Shown: positions 8,417 to 16,560 of the stretch, piece after piece | How the letters are laid out: each line of letters begins with the position of its first letter | Position numbering within the stretch: the first letter of the stretch is position 1 | NCBI RefSeq assembly: GCF_029210365.1 | Contig: NZ_JARGES010000025.1 | Coordinates: 39,291 to 103,290, forward strand | Length of the DNA stretch: 64,000 nucleotides | Direction: 5' to 3' | Origin: Mesorhizobium sp. YIM 152430 | GTDB taxonomy: Bacteria > Pseudomonadota > Alphaproteobacteria > Rhizobiales > Rhizobiaceae | Made by a program: the position numbers and the translations under genes | Notes under the pieces: model-generated | The model's database searches: none | Told to the model about the DNA's origin: nothing | Seen by the model: the letters and a program-made list of their open reading frames with translations, nothing else

Positions 8417-9271
8417 GTGCGACGCCTCGTCAACAAGATCCTCCCGAAATCGCTGCGCTCCACCGCCGTCACCATTCCGGTGATCCGGCTGCATGGCGCG
8501 ATCATGTCGGGCGCAAGCCCGCTCCGGCAGAGCCTTTCGCTCGCGACGACGGCCGGGCTGATCGAAAAGGCTTTCGCCGTTCCCGATGCACCGGCCGTCG
8601 CGATCTCGCTCAACTCGCCCGGCGGATCGCCCGTCCAGTCGCGACTGATCTACAAGCGCATCCGCGACCTTGCCGAGGAAAAGAAGAAGACCGTGCTGGT
8701 CTTCGTCGAGGATGTGGCGGCCTCGGGCGGGTACATGATCGCCTGCGCCGGCGACGAGATCATCTCCGACCCCTCCTCCATCGTCGGCTCGATCGGCGTC
8801 GTCTCGGCCTCCTTCGGCTTCCAGGATCTGATCAAGAAGATCGGCGTCGAACGACGGGTGCATACGGCCGGGCAGAACAAGTCGGTGCTCGACCCGTTCA
8901 AACCGGAACGGCCGGAGGACATCGAAAAGCTGAAGGCACTTCAACTCGAGGTTCACGAGACCTTCATCGAGCTCGTGCGCGAGCGGCGCGGTGTCAAGCT
9001 CACTGAGCATCCCGACCTTTTCACGGGTCTTTTCTGGAGCGGACGCAAGGGGCTGGAACTCGGCCTCGTCGATCATCTGGGAGACATGCGGCAGGTCCTG
9101 AAGGATCGCTTCGGTGACAAGACGCGGATGCAGCTCATCACCATGCCGCGCGGCCTTTTCGGACGAAAACTCGGAATTGGCGGGCTGAGCCAGGAAATCG
9201 CGCATTCGGCCGCGCAGGGCATTGTCGACACGGCGAGCGAACGGGCGCTTTGGAGCCGTTACGGGCTTTGA
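8417..9271 (+). CDS. S49 family serine peptidase (short SppA/SohB type)
   Basis: A 284-residue member of the signal-peptide-peptidase-like S49 family. The Ser-Lys dyad is visible: Ser103 in EDVAASGGYMIACAG and Lys155 in GQNKSVLDPF, together with the SPGGSP oxyanion loop at residues 68-73. It is a single-domain form, about half the length of E. coli SppA, and lacks an obvious N-terminal membrane anchor beyond a weak hydrophobic stretch, so it may sit at the inner face of the membrane. GTG 8417 follows AGGAG by 11 bases; an in-frame ATG at 8387 would add ten residues and has no clear ribosome-binding site. It likely degrades membrane peptide remnants. Confidence 0.9.
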   Translation: MRRLVNKILPKSLRSTAVTIPVIRLHGAIMSGASPLRQSLSLATTAGLIEKAFAVPDAPAVAISLNSPGGSPVQSRLIYKRIRDLAEEKKKTVLVFVEDVAASGGYMIACAGDEIISDPSSIVGSIGVVSASFGFQDLIKKIGVERRVHTAGQNKSVLDPFKPERPEDIEKLKALQLEVHETFIELVRERRGVKLTEHPDLFTGLFWSGRKGLELGLVDHLGDMRQVLKDRFGDKTRMQLITMPRGLFGRKLGIGGLSQEIAHSAAQGIVDTASERALWSRYGL

Positions 9272-9343
9272 TAGCGATCACGAAAATGCCTAGTATATGT
9301 TCTGTCATGCCCGTCGCGTGATGATCGGGAGCGGATGATCGCA

Positions 9344-9529
9344 ATGCCCCAGCTACTTTTCTTCGCGGCCGTCGGCGCCGCAGCAGTGCTCGGCTACCGG
9401 CGCTTCATTCGCGAAGCCGAGAAGATCACGGCGCGCGCGCGCCGCAACGAGAGCGAAGCGCGCACAGGCGCGATCGGTACGCTCGTCAAGGATCCGGCGA
9501 CCGGCGAGTACCGGGTTGCCAAGGACTGA
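9344..9529 (+). CDS. Small membrane-anchored protein of unknown function
   Basis: A 61-residue protein: a hydrophobic N-terminus (MPQLLFFAAVGAAAVLGYRR) predicted to span the membrane, followed by a charged helix (EAEKITARARRNE) and a short tail (GTLVKDPATGEYRVAKD). The tail motif LVKDPxTGxYR recurs in conserved small proteins found beside ispE or S49 peptidases in rhizobia, as far as I recall. ATG 9344 is preferred over ATG 9335 because GGGAG lies 11 bases upstream of the former and almost touches the latter. Function unknown; the single membrane helix with a cytoplasmic charged arm suggests a small membrane adaptor. Confidence 0.7.
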   Translation: MPQLLFFAAVGAAAVLGYRRFIREAEKITARARRNESEARTGAIGTLVKDPATGEYRVAKD

Positions 9530-9545
9530 ATCGGGCACGGCCGGC

Positions 9546-10406
9546 GTGATCGAGCGGCTGCGCCTGCGCGCGCCGGCAAAGATCAATATCGCGCTGCATG
9601 TGACCGGCAAGCGCGCGGACGGCTATCACCTGCTCGATTCGCTCGTCGTGTTCACGCAGTTCGGCGACGAGTTGGAGATCGCGCCCGCCAAGGGCGACAG
9701 TTTCGAGGCGATCGGACCGTTTGCCGTAGGCGTGCCGACCGATGGACGCAATCTCGTCCTCAAGGCCCGCGATGCGCTGCGCCTGACGCATGGAGCGGGC
9801 GAGCCGCTGGCGGTGCGTCTGACCAAGAATTTGCCGCCGGCTTCCGGTATCGGCGGGGGATCGAGCGACGCTGCGGCATTTCTGGCCGGGATGGCGGGGG
9901 CGGATGACGACCTGACCGGGATCGCACTGAAACTCGGCGCCGACCTGCCGATGTGCCTTGCGGCCGAGCCGTTGCGGGCACGAGGGGTCGGCGAAGAAAT
10001 CGATCTCGTGCCGGATTTTCCGGCGCTGGCGCTGGTTCTGGCCAATCCCGGCGTCGATGTGCCGACACCGGAAATCTTCCGCCGTCTGCCCTCGTCCGAC
10101 AATGCGCCGCTGGCAGGATTGCCGGGTGACGATGTGATCGACTGGCTGCGTGAAACGCGCAACGACCTTCAGGCGCCGGCCATCGCCTATGCGCCGCAGA
10201 TCGGCCAATGCCTCGACTTGCTGGAAGGTTCGGGCGCGCTTTTTGCGCGGATGTCGGGGTCGGGCGCGACGTGCTTCGGCGTATTCGCAGATATTGACGA
10301 GGCAGAACGGGCGGCGGAACGAATGCGGACCGAGAAGGGTTCGTGGTTCGTGGTCGCAACGAAAAGCCATGCCTCGAGAAGCTTCAGGAGACGGATCGAA
10401 CCATGA
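9546..10406 (+). CDS. ispE: 4-diphosphocytidyl-2-C-methyl-D-erythritol kinase
   Basis: A 286-residue GHMP kinase that phosphorylates the 2-hydroxyl of CDP-methylerythritol in the MEP pathway of isoprenoid synthesis. The N-terminal APAKINIALHV block, the glycine-rich ATP loop LPPASGIGGGSSDAAA (about residues 88-104) and the C-terminal MSGSGATCFGVF block are the IspE signatures. GTG 9546 is chosen because it places APAKIN near residue 8 as in the family; a TTG at 9516 overlapping the preceding gene is an alternative. The TGA overlaps the moaB ATG by four bases. It supplies IPP/DMAPP also used by the polyprenyl synthase encoded 2.3 kb away. Confidence 0.96.
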   Translation: MIERLRLRAPAKINIALHVTGKRADGYHLLDSLVVFTQFGDELEIAPAKGDSFEAIGPFAVGVPTDGRNLVLKARDALRLTHGAGEPLAVRLTKNLPPASGIGGGSSDAAAFLAGMAGADDDLTGIALKLGADLPMCLAAEPLRARGVGEEIDLVPDFPALALVLANPGVDVPTPEIFRRLPSSDNAPLAGLPGDDVIDWLRETRNDLQAPAIAYAPQIGQCLDLLEGSGALFARMSGSGATCFGVFADIDEAERAAERMRTEKGSWFVVATKSHASRSFRRRIEP

Positions 10407-10948
10407 GCGAACGCCCCTTCATACCCGTCACTTTCGCCGTGCTGACCATATCGGACACACGCGATCTCGATGAGGACAAGTCCGGCGCGACGCTTGTCGA
10501 GCGAATCCGGGCTGCCGGACATGCGCTCGGCGCGCGCGAAATCGTCAAGGACGACATCGCCGCGATCCGCGCCAAGGTCAACTCGTGGGCCCGAGACGAG
10601 ACGATCGACGCGATCATCACCACAGGCGGCACCGGCTTTACCGGGCGCGACGTGACGCCCGAAGCGCTCGAACCGCTGTTCGAGAAGCGCATGGAGGGGT
10701 TCTCGGTGCTGTTCCACAAGATCTCGGCCGACAAGATCGGGACCTCGACAATCCAGAGCCGGGCGACGGCCGGGCTCTTGAACCAGACCTTCGTCTTCGT
10801 CCTGCCGGGCTCGCCGGGCGCCTGCCGCGACGCCTGGGACGGCATCCTGAAGGACCAGTTCGACTATCGGCACATGCCGTGCAATTTCGTGGAAATCATG
10901 CCGCGGCTCGACGAGCACCTGAAGCGCGGAGCCGGCCAGATCGTCTGA
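10403..10948 (+). CDS. moaB: Molybdenum cofactor biosynthesis protein B
   Basis: A 181-residue MogA/MoaB-fold protein. The conserved substrate-binding loops are present: TISDTRDLDEDKSG near the N-terminus, DAIITTGGTGFTGRDVTPEA (about residues 71-90) and FVLPGSPGACRDAWD. These proteins bind molybdopterin; whether this one adenylylates it or is a MoaB of less certain role cannot be told from sequence, but the C-terminal MPCNFVEIMPRL is MoaB-like. It overlaps ispE by four bases with AGGAG about 12 bases upstream, so translation is coupled. No other molybdenum cofactor genes lie in the window. Confidence 0.93.
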   Translation: MSERPFIPVTFAVLTISDTRDLDEDKSGATLVERIRAAGHALGAREIVKDDIAAIRAKVNSWARDETIDAIITTGGTGFTGRDVTPEALEPLFEKRMEGFSVLFHKISADKIGTSTIQSRATAGLLNQTFVFVLPGSPGACRDAWDGILKDQFDYRHMPCNFVEIMPRLDEHLKRGAGQIV

Positions 10949-11404
10949 TCAGACCGCGTGGATTTCGGCGCGCAGGCGAAGCGGCCTGACCTTCATCGAA
11001 GACGTCCTGCGCATCAGAAGGCCCTCGGCGAAGCGTTCGCGCCGCTTCAGCCATTTCGACCAGAACGGCAGTTCCGACTGGCGCGAGCGGGAGAAGATGG
11101 CCGGACTCTCGGCGGCCGCGACATGCTCGCGCGCCGCTTCCACCCAGCCGGGAGCGAGACGCGCACCGGGCTTCAGCATCAACACCCATTCGCTTCGCGC
11201 CCCGGCCACCGCTTCCTCGCAGCGTGTTCCCGCAAGGAAGATGCAACCCGCATGTTCGGCCACCGTTTCCGTGCCATCGGACGAGCCAAGATCGCAGACG
11301 ATGACCTCCCGCACCAGCCCTTCGACGGCACCGGACACGAGCGAGGCCAGCGTCTTTGCCAGCCCTTCCTCGTCGTCTTTCGTCTCGATCAGAACCGAAA
11401 TCAT
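10949..11404 (-). CDS. Short family 2 glycosyltransferase-like protein
   Basis: A 151-residue protein with the N-terminal nucleotide-sugar half of a family 2 (GT-A) glycosyltransferase: ISVLIETKDDEEGLAKTLAS, then EVIVCDLGSSDGTETVAEHAG. A usual GT2 enzyme is well over 200 residues, and the acceptor half here is reduced to about 70 residues with no clear DXD-to-catalytic-base arrangement, so activity is uncertain. The frame is intact with an ATG at 11402-11404, so it is a short family version rather than an obvious pseudogene. It is exactly convergent with moaB: the two stop codons are adjacent. Confidence 0.75.
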   Translation of the reverse strand: MISVLIETKDDEEGLAKTLASLVSGAVEGLVREVIVCDLGSSDGTETVAEHAGCIFLAGTRCEEAVAGARSEWVLMLKPGARLAPGWVEAAREHVAAAESPAIFSRSRQSELPFWSKWLKRRERFAEGLLMRRTSSMKVRPLRLRAEIHAV

Positions 11405-11550
11405 GCCCTTCAATAGCGCAGTCGGAATGAGGTGGCCAGACACCGGTCGGACGAAGAAAGTTCTTGCTTTGTTCTTTTTCGCCGAATAGGAATTGTTTCA
11501 TCGAAAAGCCGATTCCCGACCCGCCGGCAAAGCGGCGCCAGGAGAGCGAC

Positions 11551-12705
11551 ATGGAACAGATCAGACGAGCCGACGTTGCCGCTTTCACAAGCGGAGATGC
11601 GCATATGGCCAATGCGATGATCGAGGAAAGCGGCCTGCGCGTGGTGCCGGACAGGCGGCGCGGGCGCGGTGCCGGCGTCAATCCCAGCGTGCGGTTCGAG
11701 AAGTTCGAACGTCACGTCTTCGACGATGGCTGGAACTCGTTCGAGGAACTGCCGCCGTTCAAGACCGACGTGCAGATCGAGAAGCCGCGCACGATCATCA
11801 CCCGGAACGATTCGCCCGACATTTCCTTTGATCGCTCGATCAACCCCTATCGCGGATGCGAGCATGGCTGCGTTTACTGCTTCGCGCGGCCGACGCACAG
11901 CTATATGGGGCTGTCGGCCGGGCTCGACTTCGAATCGAAACTCTTCGCCAAGCCGGACGCGCCGCGCCTTCTGGAAAAGGAACTGTCCAAGGACGGCTAC
12001 CTGCCGAAGACGATCGCGATCGGCACCAACACCGACCCCTACCAACCGATCGAAAGAGAATGGCGCATCATGCGCGAGTTGCTGGAAGTGCTCGAACGGC
12101 ACAACCATCCGGTCGGTATCGTCACCAAGTCGGCGCTCGTCATGCGCGACATCGACATCCTGTCGCGCATGGCCGAAAAAGGCCTAGCCAAGGTCGCGCT
12201 GTCGGTGACGACGCTCGACCGGAAGCTTGCGCGGGCGATGGAACCGCGTGCAGCGACGCCGCCGCGCAGGCTCGAAGCTGTCCGAGCGCTCTCGGAAGCG
12301 GGCATCCCGACCTCGGTGATGATCGGTCCGGTCATTCCCGGCCTCAACGATGCCGAGATGGAGCGCATTCTGGATTCGGCCGCCGCTGCCGGGGCCAAGG
12401 AAGCCGGCTACGTCATCCTGCGCCTGCCGCTCGAGGTCAGCTCGATCTTCAAGGACTGGCTGCTACAGCATTATCCGGACCGCTATCGACATGTGATGTC
12501 GCTGGTACGCTCGATGCGCGGCGGCAAGGACTATGATGCCGAATTCGGCAAGCGGATGAAGGGGGCAGGTCCCTATGCCTGGCAGATCGGTCGGCGGTTC
12601 GAACTCGCCGCCAAGCGGCTCGGCCTCAATACGCAAAGGCTGAAGCTGCGGACCGACCTTTTCGTCGCTCCTCTCAAGCAAGGAGAGCAGTTGACGCTGC
12701 TTTAG
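11551..12705 (+). CDS. PA0069 family radical SAM protein
   Basis: A 384-residue radical SAM protein. The cluster-binding motif is CEHGCVYC (Cys-x3-Cys-x2-Cys, about residues 105-112), preceded by the family-specific [20 protein letters not shown] stretch and followed by [11 protein letters not shown]. Such proteins resemble the spore photoproduct lyase SplB branch, but their reaction is not known. ATG 11551 has AGGAG six bases upstream; a later Met (11605) is possible. It is followed by rnhB, an arrangement frequent in Hyphomicrobiales. A GC-rich inverted repeat (12767-12774 with 12789-12796) lies between the two genes. Confidence 0.9.
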   Translation: MEQIRRADVAAFTSGDAHMANAMIEESGLRVVPDRRRGRGAGVNPSVRFEKFERHVFDDGWNSFEELPPFKTDVQIEKPRTIITRNDSPDISFDRSINPYRGCEHGCVYCFARPTHSYMGLSAGLDFESKLFAKPDAPRLLEKELSKDGYLPKTIAIGTNTDPYQPIEREWRIMRELLEVLERHNHPVGIVTKSALVMRDIDILSRMAEKGLAKVALSVTTLDRKLARAMEPRAATPPRRLEAVRALSEAGIPTSVMIGPVIPGLNDAEMERILDSAAAAGAKEAGYVILRLPLEVSSIFKDWLLQHYPDRYRHVMSLVRSMRGGKDYDAEFGKRMKGAGPYAWQIGRRFELAAKRLGLNTQRLKLRTDLFVAPLKQGEQLTLL

Positions 12706-12836
12706 CCGCTTCTCTCGTCATTTTCCGTCTCCGTCCGGCTTGTCCCCAATCATTGCCCGACGGTGCCCTTCCCGCCCCGCCCCACGGACGGGAAGGACTT
12801 GCGGAGAATCGGACGCAATGCGAGCATTGCCGCAAC

Positions 12837-13499
12837 ATGGCTCGCCCGCGCTCCGATTCTCCGCTTCTCTTCGACCTGCCCGTCCGTCCGGATTTCCGGA
12901 TGGAACGCGCCGCCGAACGGGAAGGACTGTGGCCCGTCTGCGGAACCGACGAGGCCGGACGTGGACCGCTTGCCGGACCCGTCGTCGCGGCTGCCGTGGT
13001 CCTCGATCCGAAACGCATTCCGAAAGGTCTCGACGATTCCAAGCGCATGACGCATGGCGAGCGCGAGGCGCTGTTCGACGAGATCCTGAAGAAGGCGTTG
13101 GCGGTGTCGGTCGCATCGGTGTCGGCCGCTTCCATCGATTGCAGCGATATCCGCAAGGCGAGCCTCGAAGCCATGTGCCGGGCGGTGACGCTTTTGGCGG
13201 TTGAGCCGAAGCTGGTGCTTGCGGATGGGCGGGACATACCGCCGGGCCTGAAATGCGACGGCAAGGCGGTGGTCAAGGGTGACCAGCGTTCGCAGTCGAT
13301 CGCGGCGGCGTCGATCATCGCCAAGGTGACGCGCGACCGGATGATGTCGCGGACGGCGACGATCCATGTGTCATACGGGTTCGAGGTGCATATGGGCTAT
13401 GCGACCGTGCGCCATCGCACGGCGATCGAGGCGCATGGGCCGCTGACGCGGCTGCACCGATTGTCGTTTGCGCCGTTTCGGCTGGACGCGGCGGAGTAG
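12837..13499 (+). CDS. rnhB: Ribonuclease HII
   Basis: A 220-residue type 2 RNase H that removes ribonucleotides misincorporated in DNA and RNA of RNA-DNA hybrids. The metal-binding acids are visible: Asp38-Glu39 in [19 protein letters not shown], the later Asp in [10 protein letters not shown], and the conserved [17 protein letters not shown] block. ATG 12837 gives the usual short N-terminal leader before the catalytic motif; a frame extension upstream to 12753 is open but lacks family similarity. In many alphaproteobacteria the ccrM methyltransferase follows; here the gene is instead convergent with the ATP synthase operon. Confidence 0.96.
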   Translation: MARPRSDSPLLFDLPVRPDFRMERAAEREGLWPVCGTDEAGRGPLAGPVVAAAVVLDPKRIPKGLDDSKRMTHGEREALFDEILKKALAVSVASVSAASIDCSDIRKASLEAMCRAVTLLAVEPKLVLADGRDIPPGLKCDGKAVVKGDQRSQSIAAASIIAKVTRDRMMSRTATIHVSYGFEVHMGYATVRHRTAIEAHGPLTRLHRLSFAPFRLDAAE

Positions 13500-13551
13500 G
13501 ACCGCTTTCGTTCAAAGCCGCAGACTTCATTTTCGGCTGCCCCCTCTCCGT

Positions 13552-13568
13552 CTCGGGCTTCGCCCGAG
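13552..13568. repeat. Palindromic intergenic element (CTCGGGC-TTC-GCCCGAG)
   Basis: Seven-base perfect arms around a TTC loop, flanked by pyrimidine-rich CCCCTCTCC on the left and CCACCTCTC on the right. It lies between the rnhB stop and the ATP synthase terminator. The flanks and the loop resemble short dispersed intergenic elements common in rhizobial genomes, but only one copy was noticed in this window. It has no U-run, so a terminator role for rnhB is possible but weak. Confidence 0.45.
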
Positions 13569-13619
13569 CCACCTCTCTCCAATTGCATGGGGGCGAGGAA
13601 ACGCCCTCATCAATGAAAC

Positions 13620-13642
13620 AAAAAAACCCCGCCGGGCGGGGT
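13620..13642 (-). terminator. Intrinsic terminator of the ATP synthase F0 operon
   Basis: Read on the minus strand, a seven-base stem ACCCCGC/GCGGGGT with a three-base loop is followed immediately by a run of seven U residues. It sits 27 bases beyond the stop codon of the last F0 gene (subunit b). This is the clearest Rho-independent terminator in the window. Confidence 0.85.
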
Positions 13643-13668
13643 CTTTCGAAAGTCGATTCCGACAATTG

Positions 13669-14148
13669 TCAGTTCATGCGGGCCTTCACGTCGTCGAGGG
13701 ACGATTTGAAGAGTTGCGCCTTGACGTCGGCATCGGCGCGTTCGTCAAGCAGTCGGGCTGCGGCGGCGACGGCGATGTCGACAGCATTGGAGCGGACGGC
13801 GTTGACGGCGTCGCGTTCGGCCTGGGCGATCTTCTGCTCGGCGAGAGCGGTGCGACGGGCGACATATTCCTGCGTCCGCGCCTTGGCTTCCTCGACAAGG
13901 TGGTTCGCCTCACGCTTGGCGGCGGCGACGATGTCGCCCGCTTCCTGCTCGGCTTCCTTGCGCTTGCGTTGATACTCGGCGAGGAGCTGCTGCGCTTCTT
14001 CGCGCAGGCGGCGAGCCTCTTCGAGTTCGTTGCGGATGCGCTCGGCGCGCTGATCGAGCGCTCCGGCGATCTTGCCCGGCACCTTGAGATAGACGATCAA
14101 CCCGAGGAAGATGACGAGGGCGACTGTGGCCCAGAATGTTGCGTCCAT
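13669..14148 (-). CDS. atpF: ATP synthase F0 subunit b
   Basis: A 159-residue stator subunit: one N-terminal membrane helix (residues 5-24, FWATVALVIFLGLIVYLKVP) and a long charged coiled-coil body (ALDQRAERIRNELEEARRLR onward) that links F0 to the F1 head. It has no N-terminal periplasmic leader, in contrast to the b' paralogue encoded just upstream. It is the last gene of the F0 operon and ends 27 bases before an intrinsic terminator. The F1 genes are not in the window, as is normal for alphaproteobacteria, in which F0 and F1 operons are separate. Confidence 0.96.
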   Translation of the reverse strand: MDATFWATVALVIFLGLIVYLKVPGKIAGALDQRAERIRNELEEARRLREEAQQLLAEYQRKRKEAEQEAGDIVAAAKREANHLVEEAKARTQEYVARRTALAEQKIAQAERDAVNAVRSNAVDIAVAAAARLLDERADADVKAQLFKSSLDDVKARMN

Positions 14149-14157
14149 GGCTGGCTC

Positions 14158-14733
14158 CTATCGAACCTGGCTGACCGCCGCGGCAACCGCCGCGTCGTCG
14201 GGCTTGCGATCGATGAGCGCCTCGACGATGGCGCCGGCGGTATCCTCGGCGATCGTGCCCACATCCTTCATGGCCGTCTCGCGCACGGTTGCGATGCGAC
14301 GCTCGGCCTCGACCAGTTTCTGCTCGAGATCGGCCTCGACCGATTTGCGCTCGGCTTCGGCATCGGCCTTGGCGGCGTCCTGCGCCTCCTGGGCGATACC
14401 GTGCGCCTTGACGCGGGCGTCGGCCAGTTCCTGCTCGTAGGCGGCGACCGCCGCGTCGGCTTCTTCCTTGTTGCGCGCCGCCTGATCGAGATCATGAGCA
14501 ATGCGGTCGCGGCGCACCTCGAGGATGTTGCCGATCCTCGGGAGCACGACCTTCTGCAAGAAGAGGTAGAACAGGCCGAATGTGATCGCCAGCCAAAGAA
14601 GCTGGGACGGGTAGGTCGACGTGTCGAAAGGGGGGAAACCCGCTTCGCCGTGACCTTCGTCCTGCACGATCTCGGTCTGCAATTCGCCTTCGGCGGGAGC
14701 TGTCTCCTGCGCGTATCCAGGCGTTACGAACAT
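14158..14733 (-). CDS. ATP synthase F0 subunit b' (second b-type subunit)
   Basis: A 191-residue b-type stator subunit with a longer N-terminus than subunit b: about 45 mostly acidic residues ([20 protein letters not shown]) precede the membrane helix [21 protein letters not shown], then a long Ala/Glu-rich coiled coil. Photosynthetic bacteria and alphaproteobacteria have this b/b' pair forming a heterodimeric stalk. ATG 14731-14733 is chosen because AGGGG lies six bases upstream; an ATG six bases earlier would overlap that site. Lies nine bases upstream of the subunit b gene. Confidence 0.95.
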   Translation of the reverse strand: MFVTPGYAQETAPAEGELQTEIVQDEGHGEAGFPPFDTSTYPSQLLWLAITFGLFYLFLQKVVLPRIGNILEVRRDRIAHDLDQAARNKEEADAAVAAYEQELADARVKAHGIAQEAQDAAKADAEAERKSVEADLEQKLVEAERRIATVRETAMKDVGTIAEDTAGAIVEALIDRKPDDAAVAAAVSQVR

Positions 14734-14840
14734 GTGCATCCCCTGCTCATGTTGCCGGTCAATGAAATGACCGGTAGGTCTCGGCACTCGCAAATGACGG
14801 CGCGAGCGGGCGCGGATGCGCCCGCCGGCCGGGCCTCATC

Positions 14841-15065
14841 TTACGTGAAGAGGAGGAGCAGAGCGATGAGGAGCGAGAAGATGCCCAGAGCTTCCGTCAC
14901 GGCGAAGCCGAAGATCAGGCGGCCGAACTGGCCGTCGGCTGCCGACGGGTTGCGCAGCGCGCCCGAGAGGTAGCTGCCGAAGATGTTGCCGAGACCGAGC
15001 GCGGTGCCGGCCATGCCGAGGCAGGCGATGCCTGCGCCGAGAGCGCGTGCTGCTTCTACTTCCAT
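14841..15065 (-). CDS. atpE: ATP synthase F0 subunit c
   Basis: A 74-residue hairpin of two membrane helices. The proton-carrying carboxylate is Glu59 in FGFAVTEALGIFSLL, and the polar loop RNPSAADG (about residues 38-45) contacts F1. ATG 15063-15065 has AAGGAG seven bases upstream and yields the usual c-subunit length; a longer frame begins at 15104. A GC-rich hairpin (15122-15127 with 15130-15135) lies between atpB and this gene, where other bacteria place mRNA structure that raises expression of the multi-copy c subunit. Confidence 0.97.
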   Translation of the reverse strand: MEVEAARALGAGIACLGMAGTALGLGNIFGSYLSGALRNPSAADGQFGRLIFGFAVTEALGIFSLLIALLLLFT

Positions 15066-15156
15066 TTTGAAACTCCTTTTTGGATTCGCTTTGGCATCAT
15101 TCATGCCGGTTGGAAGATGTTCGGCCCAGGGGCCGGTGATGGCTAACCCCGTCCGA

Positions 15157-15906
15157 TCAATGCTCGGGATGGACGGCGTCGTTCAGATACATGCAGGTCA
15201 GGACCGCGAAGACGTAAGCCTGCAGGAACGAGACGAGGAATTCGAGACCGGTGATCGCGATGGTCAAAAGCAGCGGCAGCACAGCGCCGATGACGCCGAA
15301 CGCGCCAAGGCCGCTCAAGGTGGTGACGAAGCCCGCGAAGACCTTCAGCGTGATGTGGCCGGCCAGCATGTTGGCGAACAGACGAACCGAAAGGCTGATC
15401 GGGCGCGACAGGAACGAGATGACCTCGATCGAGGCGACGAGCGGCACCAGCACTCCTGGCACGCCATGCGGCACGAACAGCTTGAAGAAACGCGCGCCGT
15501 GCGTCTTGAGGCCGTAGCCGACCAGCGTCAGCATGACGATCATGGCAAGCGCGAAGGTGACGATCAGATGGCTCGTCACCGTGAAGAAATACGGAATCAT
15601 GCCGTACATGTTCGCCACGAGGATGAACATGAAGAGCGAGAAGACGAGCGGAAAGAAGCGCATCCCTTGCGGCCCGGTCGCGTCGCGCAGCATGTTGGCG
15701 ACGAATTCATAGGACATTTCAGACACCGACTGGCTGCGGCTCGGCACGAGGCCGCGGCTCGACGTCGTCAGGTAGAGGAATGCACCGGTGGTCACGACGG
15801 TGGCGACCATGAAGAGCGCGGAATTGGTGAAGGAGAAGTCGAGCCCACCGATCTCGATCGGAATCAATCTGGAGATCTGAAACTGGTGGATCGGATCTTC
15901 GGCCAT
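15157..15906 (-). CDS. atpB: ATP synthase F0 subunit a
   Basis: A 249-residue integral membrane subunit with five to six membrane helices that forms the proton half-channels beside the c ring. The essential arginine is Arg175 in [15 protein letters not shown], and the last helices ([32 protein letters not shown]) match the family. ATG 15904-15906 begins the typical [11 protein letters not shown] leader. It follows atpI by 46 bases and precedes atpE by 91 bases. Confidence 0.97.
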   Translation of the reverse strand: MAEDPIHQFQISRLIPIEIGGLDFSFTNSALFMVATVVTTGAFLYLTTSSRGLVPSRSQSVSEMSYEFVANMLRDATGPQGMRFFPLVFSLFMFILVANMYGMIPYFFTVTSHLIVTFALAMIVMLTLVGYGLKTHGARFFKLFVPHGVPGVLVPLVASIEVISFLSRPISLSVRLFANMLAGHITLKVFAGFVTTLSGLGAFGVIGAVLPLLLTIAITGLEFLVSFLQAYVFAVLTCMYLNDAVHPEH

Positions 15907-15952
15907 CAGGCGCCCCTCGATACAAATGTCGGCGCAGGCGCGCCGGATAAAA

Positions 15953-16348
15953 CTACGTTTCGTCTCGGCCCCGGCCGCCTTCCGGCGGCTCGACCCCGCG
16001 CTCCGCGACAACACCGGCGGAACGAAGGACGTTCAGGACCCCGGCGGCAAATCCGAGCAGAAGAAATACGACGAGACCCCAGGGGGTCGTGCCCGCCGCC
16101 GTGTCGATGAACCATCCGATGGCCGCCCCGACCACGATGCCGGCGATGAACTCGCTCGACAGCCGCAGGGCCTTGCCCATACCGGCCATTCCGCCGGTTT
16201 TCGAACCGTCCACCTCGACAGCCTTCGCCGGTCGCTTCAACGCCAGCCTGGCGTCGAGCTCGCGGCGGCGACGCTCGAGATCGTCTCCGCTGCCATCCGG
16301 CTCCGGGCCTGTCCGGCCGGTTTCGCCTGGCCCGTTCATGTCGGCCAC
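15953..16348 (-). CDS. atpI: AtpI family protein (F0 assembly factor)
   Basis: A 131-residue protein: a polar N-terminal half followed by two membrane helices ([20 protein letters not shown] and [20 protein letters not shown]). This is the AtpI layout seen at the head of F0 operons; AtpI helps assemble the c ring and may move magnesium. GTG 16346-16348 is preferred because AGGAGG lies five bases upstream; the ATG nine bases later would be too far from it. The operon promoter must lie in the 212 bases up to the cell wall hydrolase gene. Confidence 0.9.
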   Translation of the reverse strand: MADMNGPGETGRTGPEPDGSGDDLERRRRELDARLALKRPAKAVEVDGSKTGGMAGMGKALRLSSEFIAGIVVGAAIGWFIDTAAGTTPWGLVVFLLLGFAAGVLNVLRSAGVVAERGVEPPEGGRGRDET

Positions 16349-16505
16349 CGCAACCTCCTGACCCGCCTGGCATCCATCTTGGCTTGCCGCTTCAAAGTCG
16401 CGCGCAACATATTCAGGGCACCCGCGCCAGTCAAGCCACGGCTCCGGATTGAATCGGACAGGATTTCACCAGGAAAATCATACAATTAGCAGACTGCGAC
16501 AATGC

Positions 16506-16521
16506 GCGCAGGCGCCTGCGC
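16506..16521. repeat. 16-base perfect palindrome downstream of the cell wall hydrolase
   Basis: GCGCAGGCGCCTGCGC reads the same on both strands. It lies 40 bases beyond the cell wall hydrolase stop (minus strand) and 157 bases ahead of atpI. It can form a six-base stem with a four-base loop but has no U-run, so it may be a weak terminator or a protein site. The rest of the 16349-16560 gap holds the atpI ribosome-binding site and nothing else recognised. Confidence 0.4.
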
Positions 16522-16560
16522 CGAGAATCGCCCCGCCAGACCGCGCAAGCGGGCCTGCAA

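Noticed and set aside
10949..11404. Pseudogene interpretation of the short glycosyltransferase-like gene
   Set aside because: The frame is intact with a proper start and stop and precise packing against moaB; short forms may be functional.
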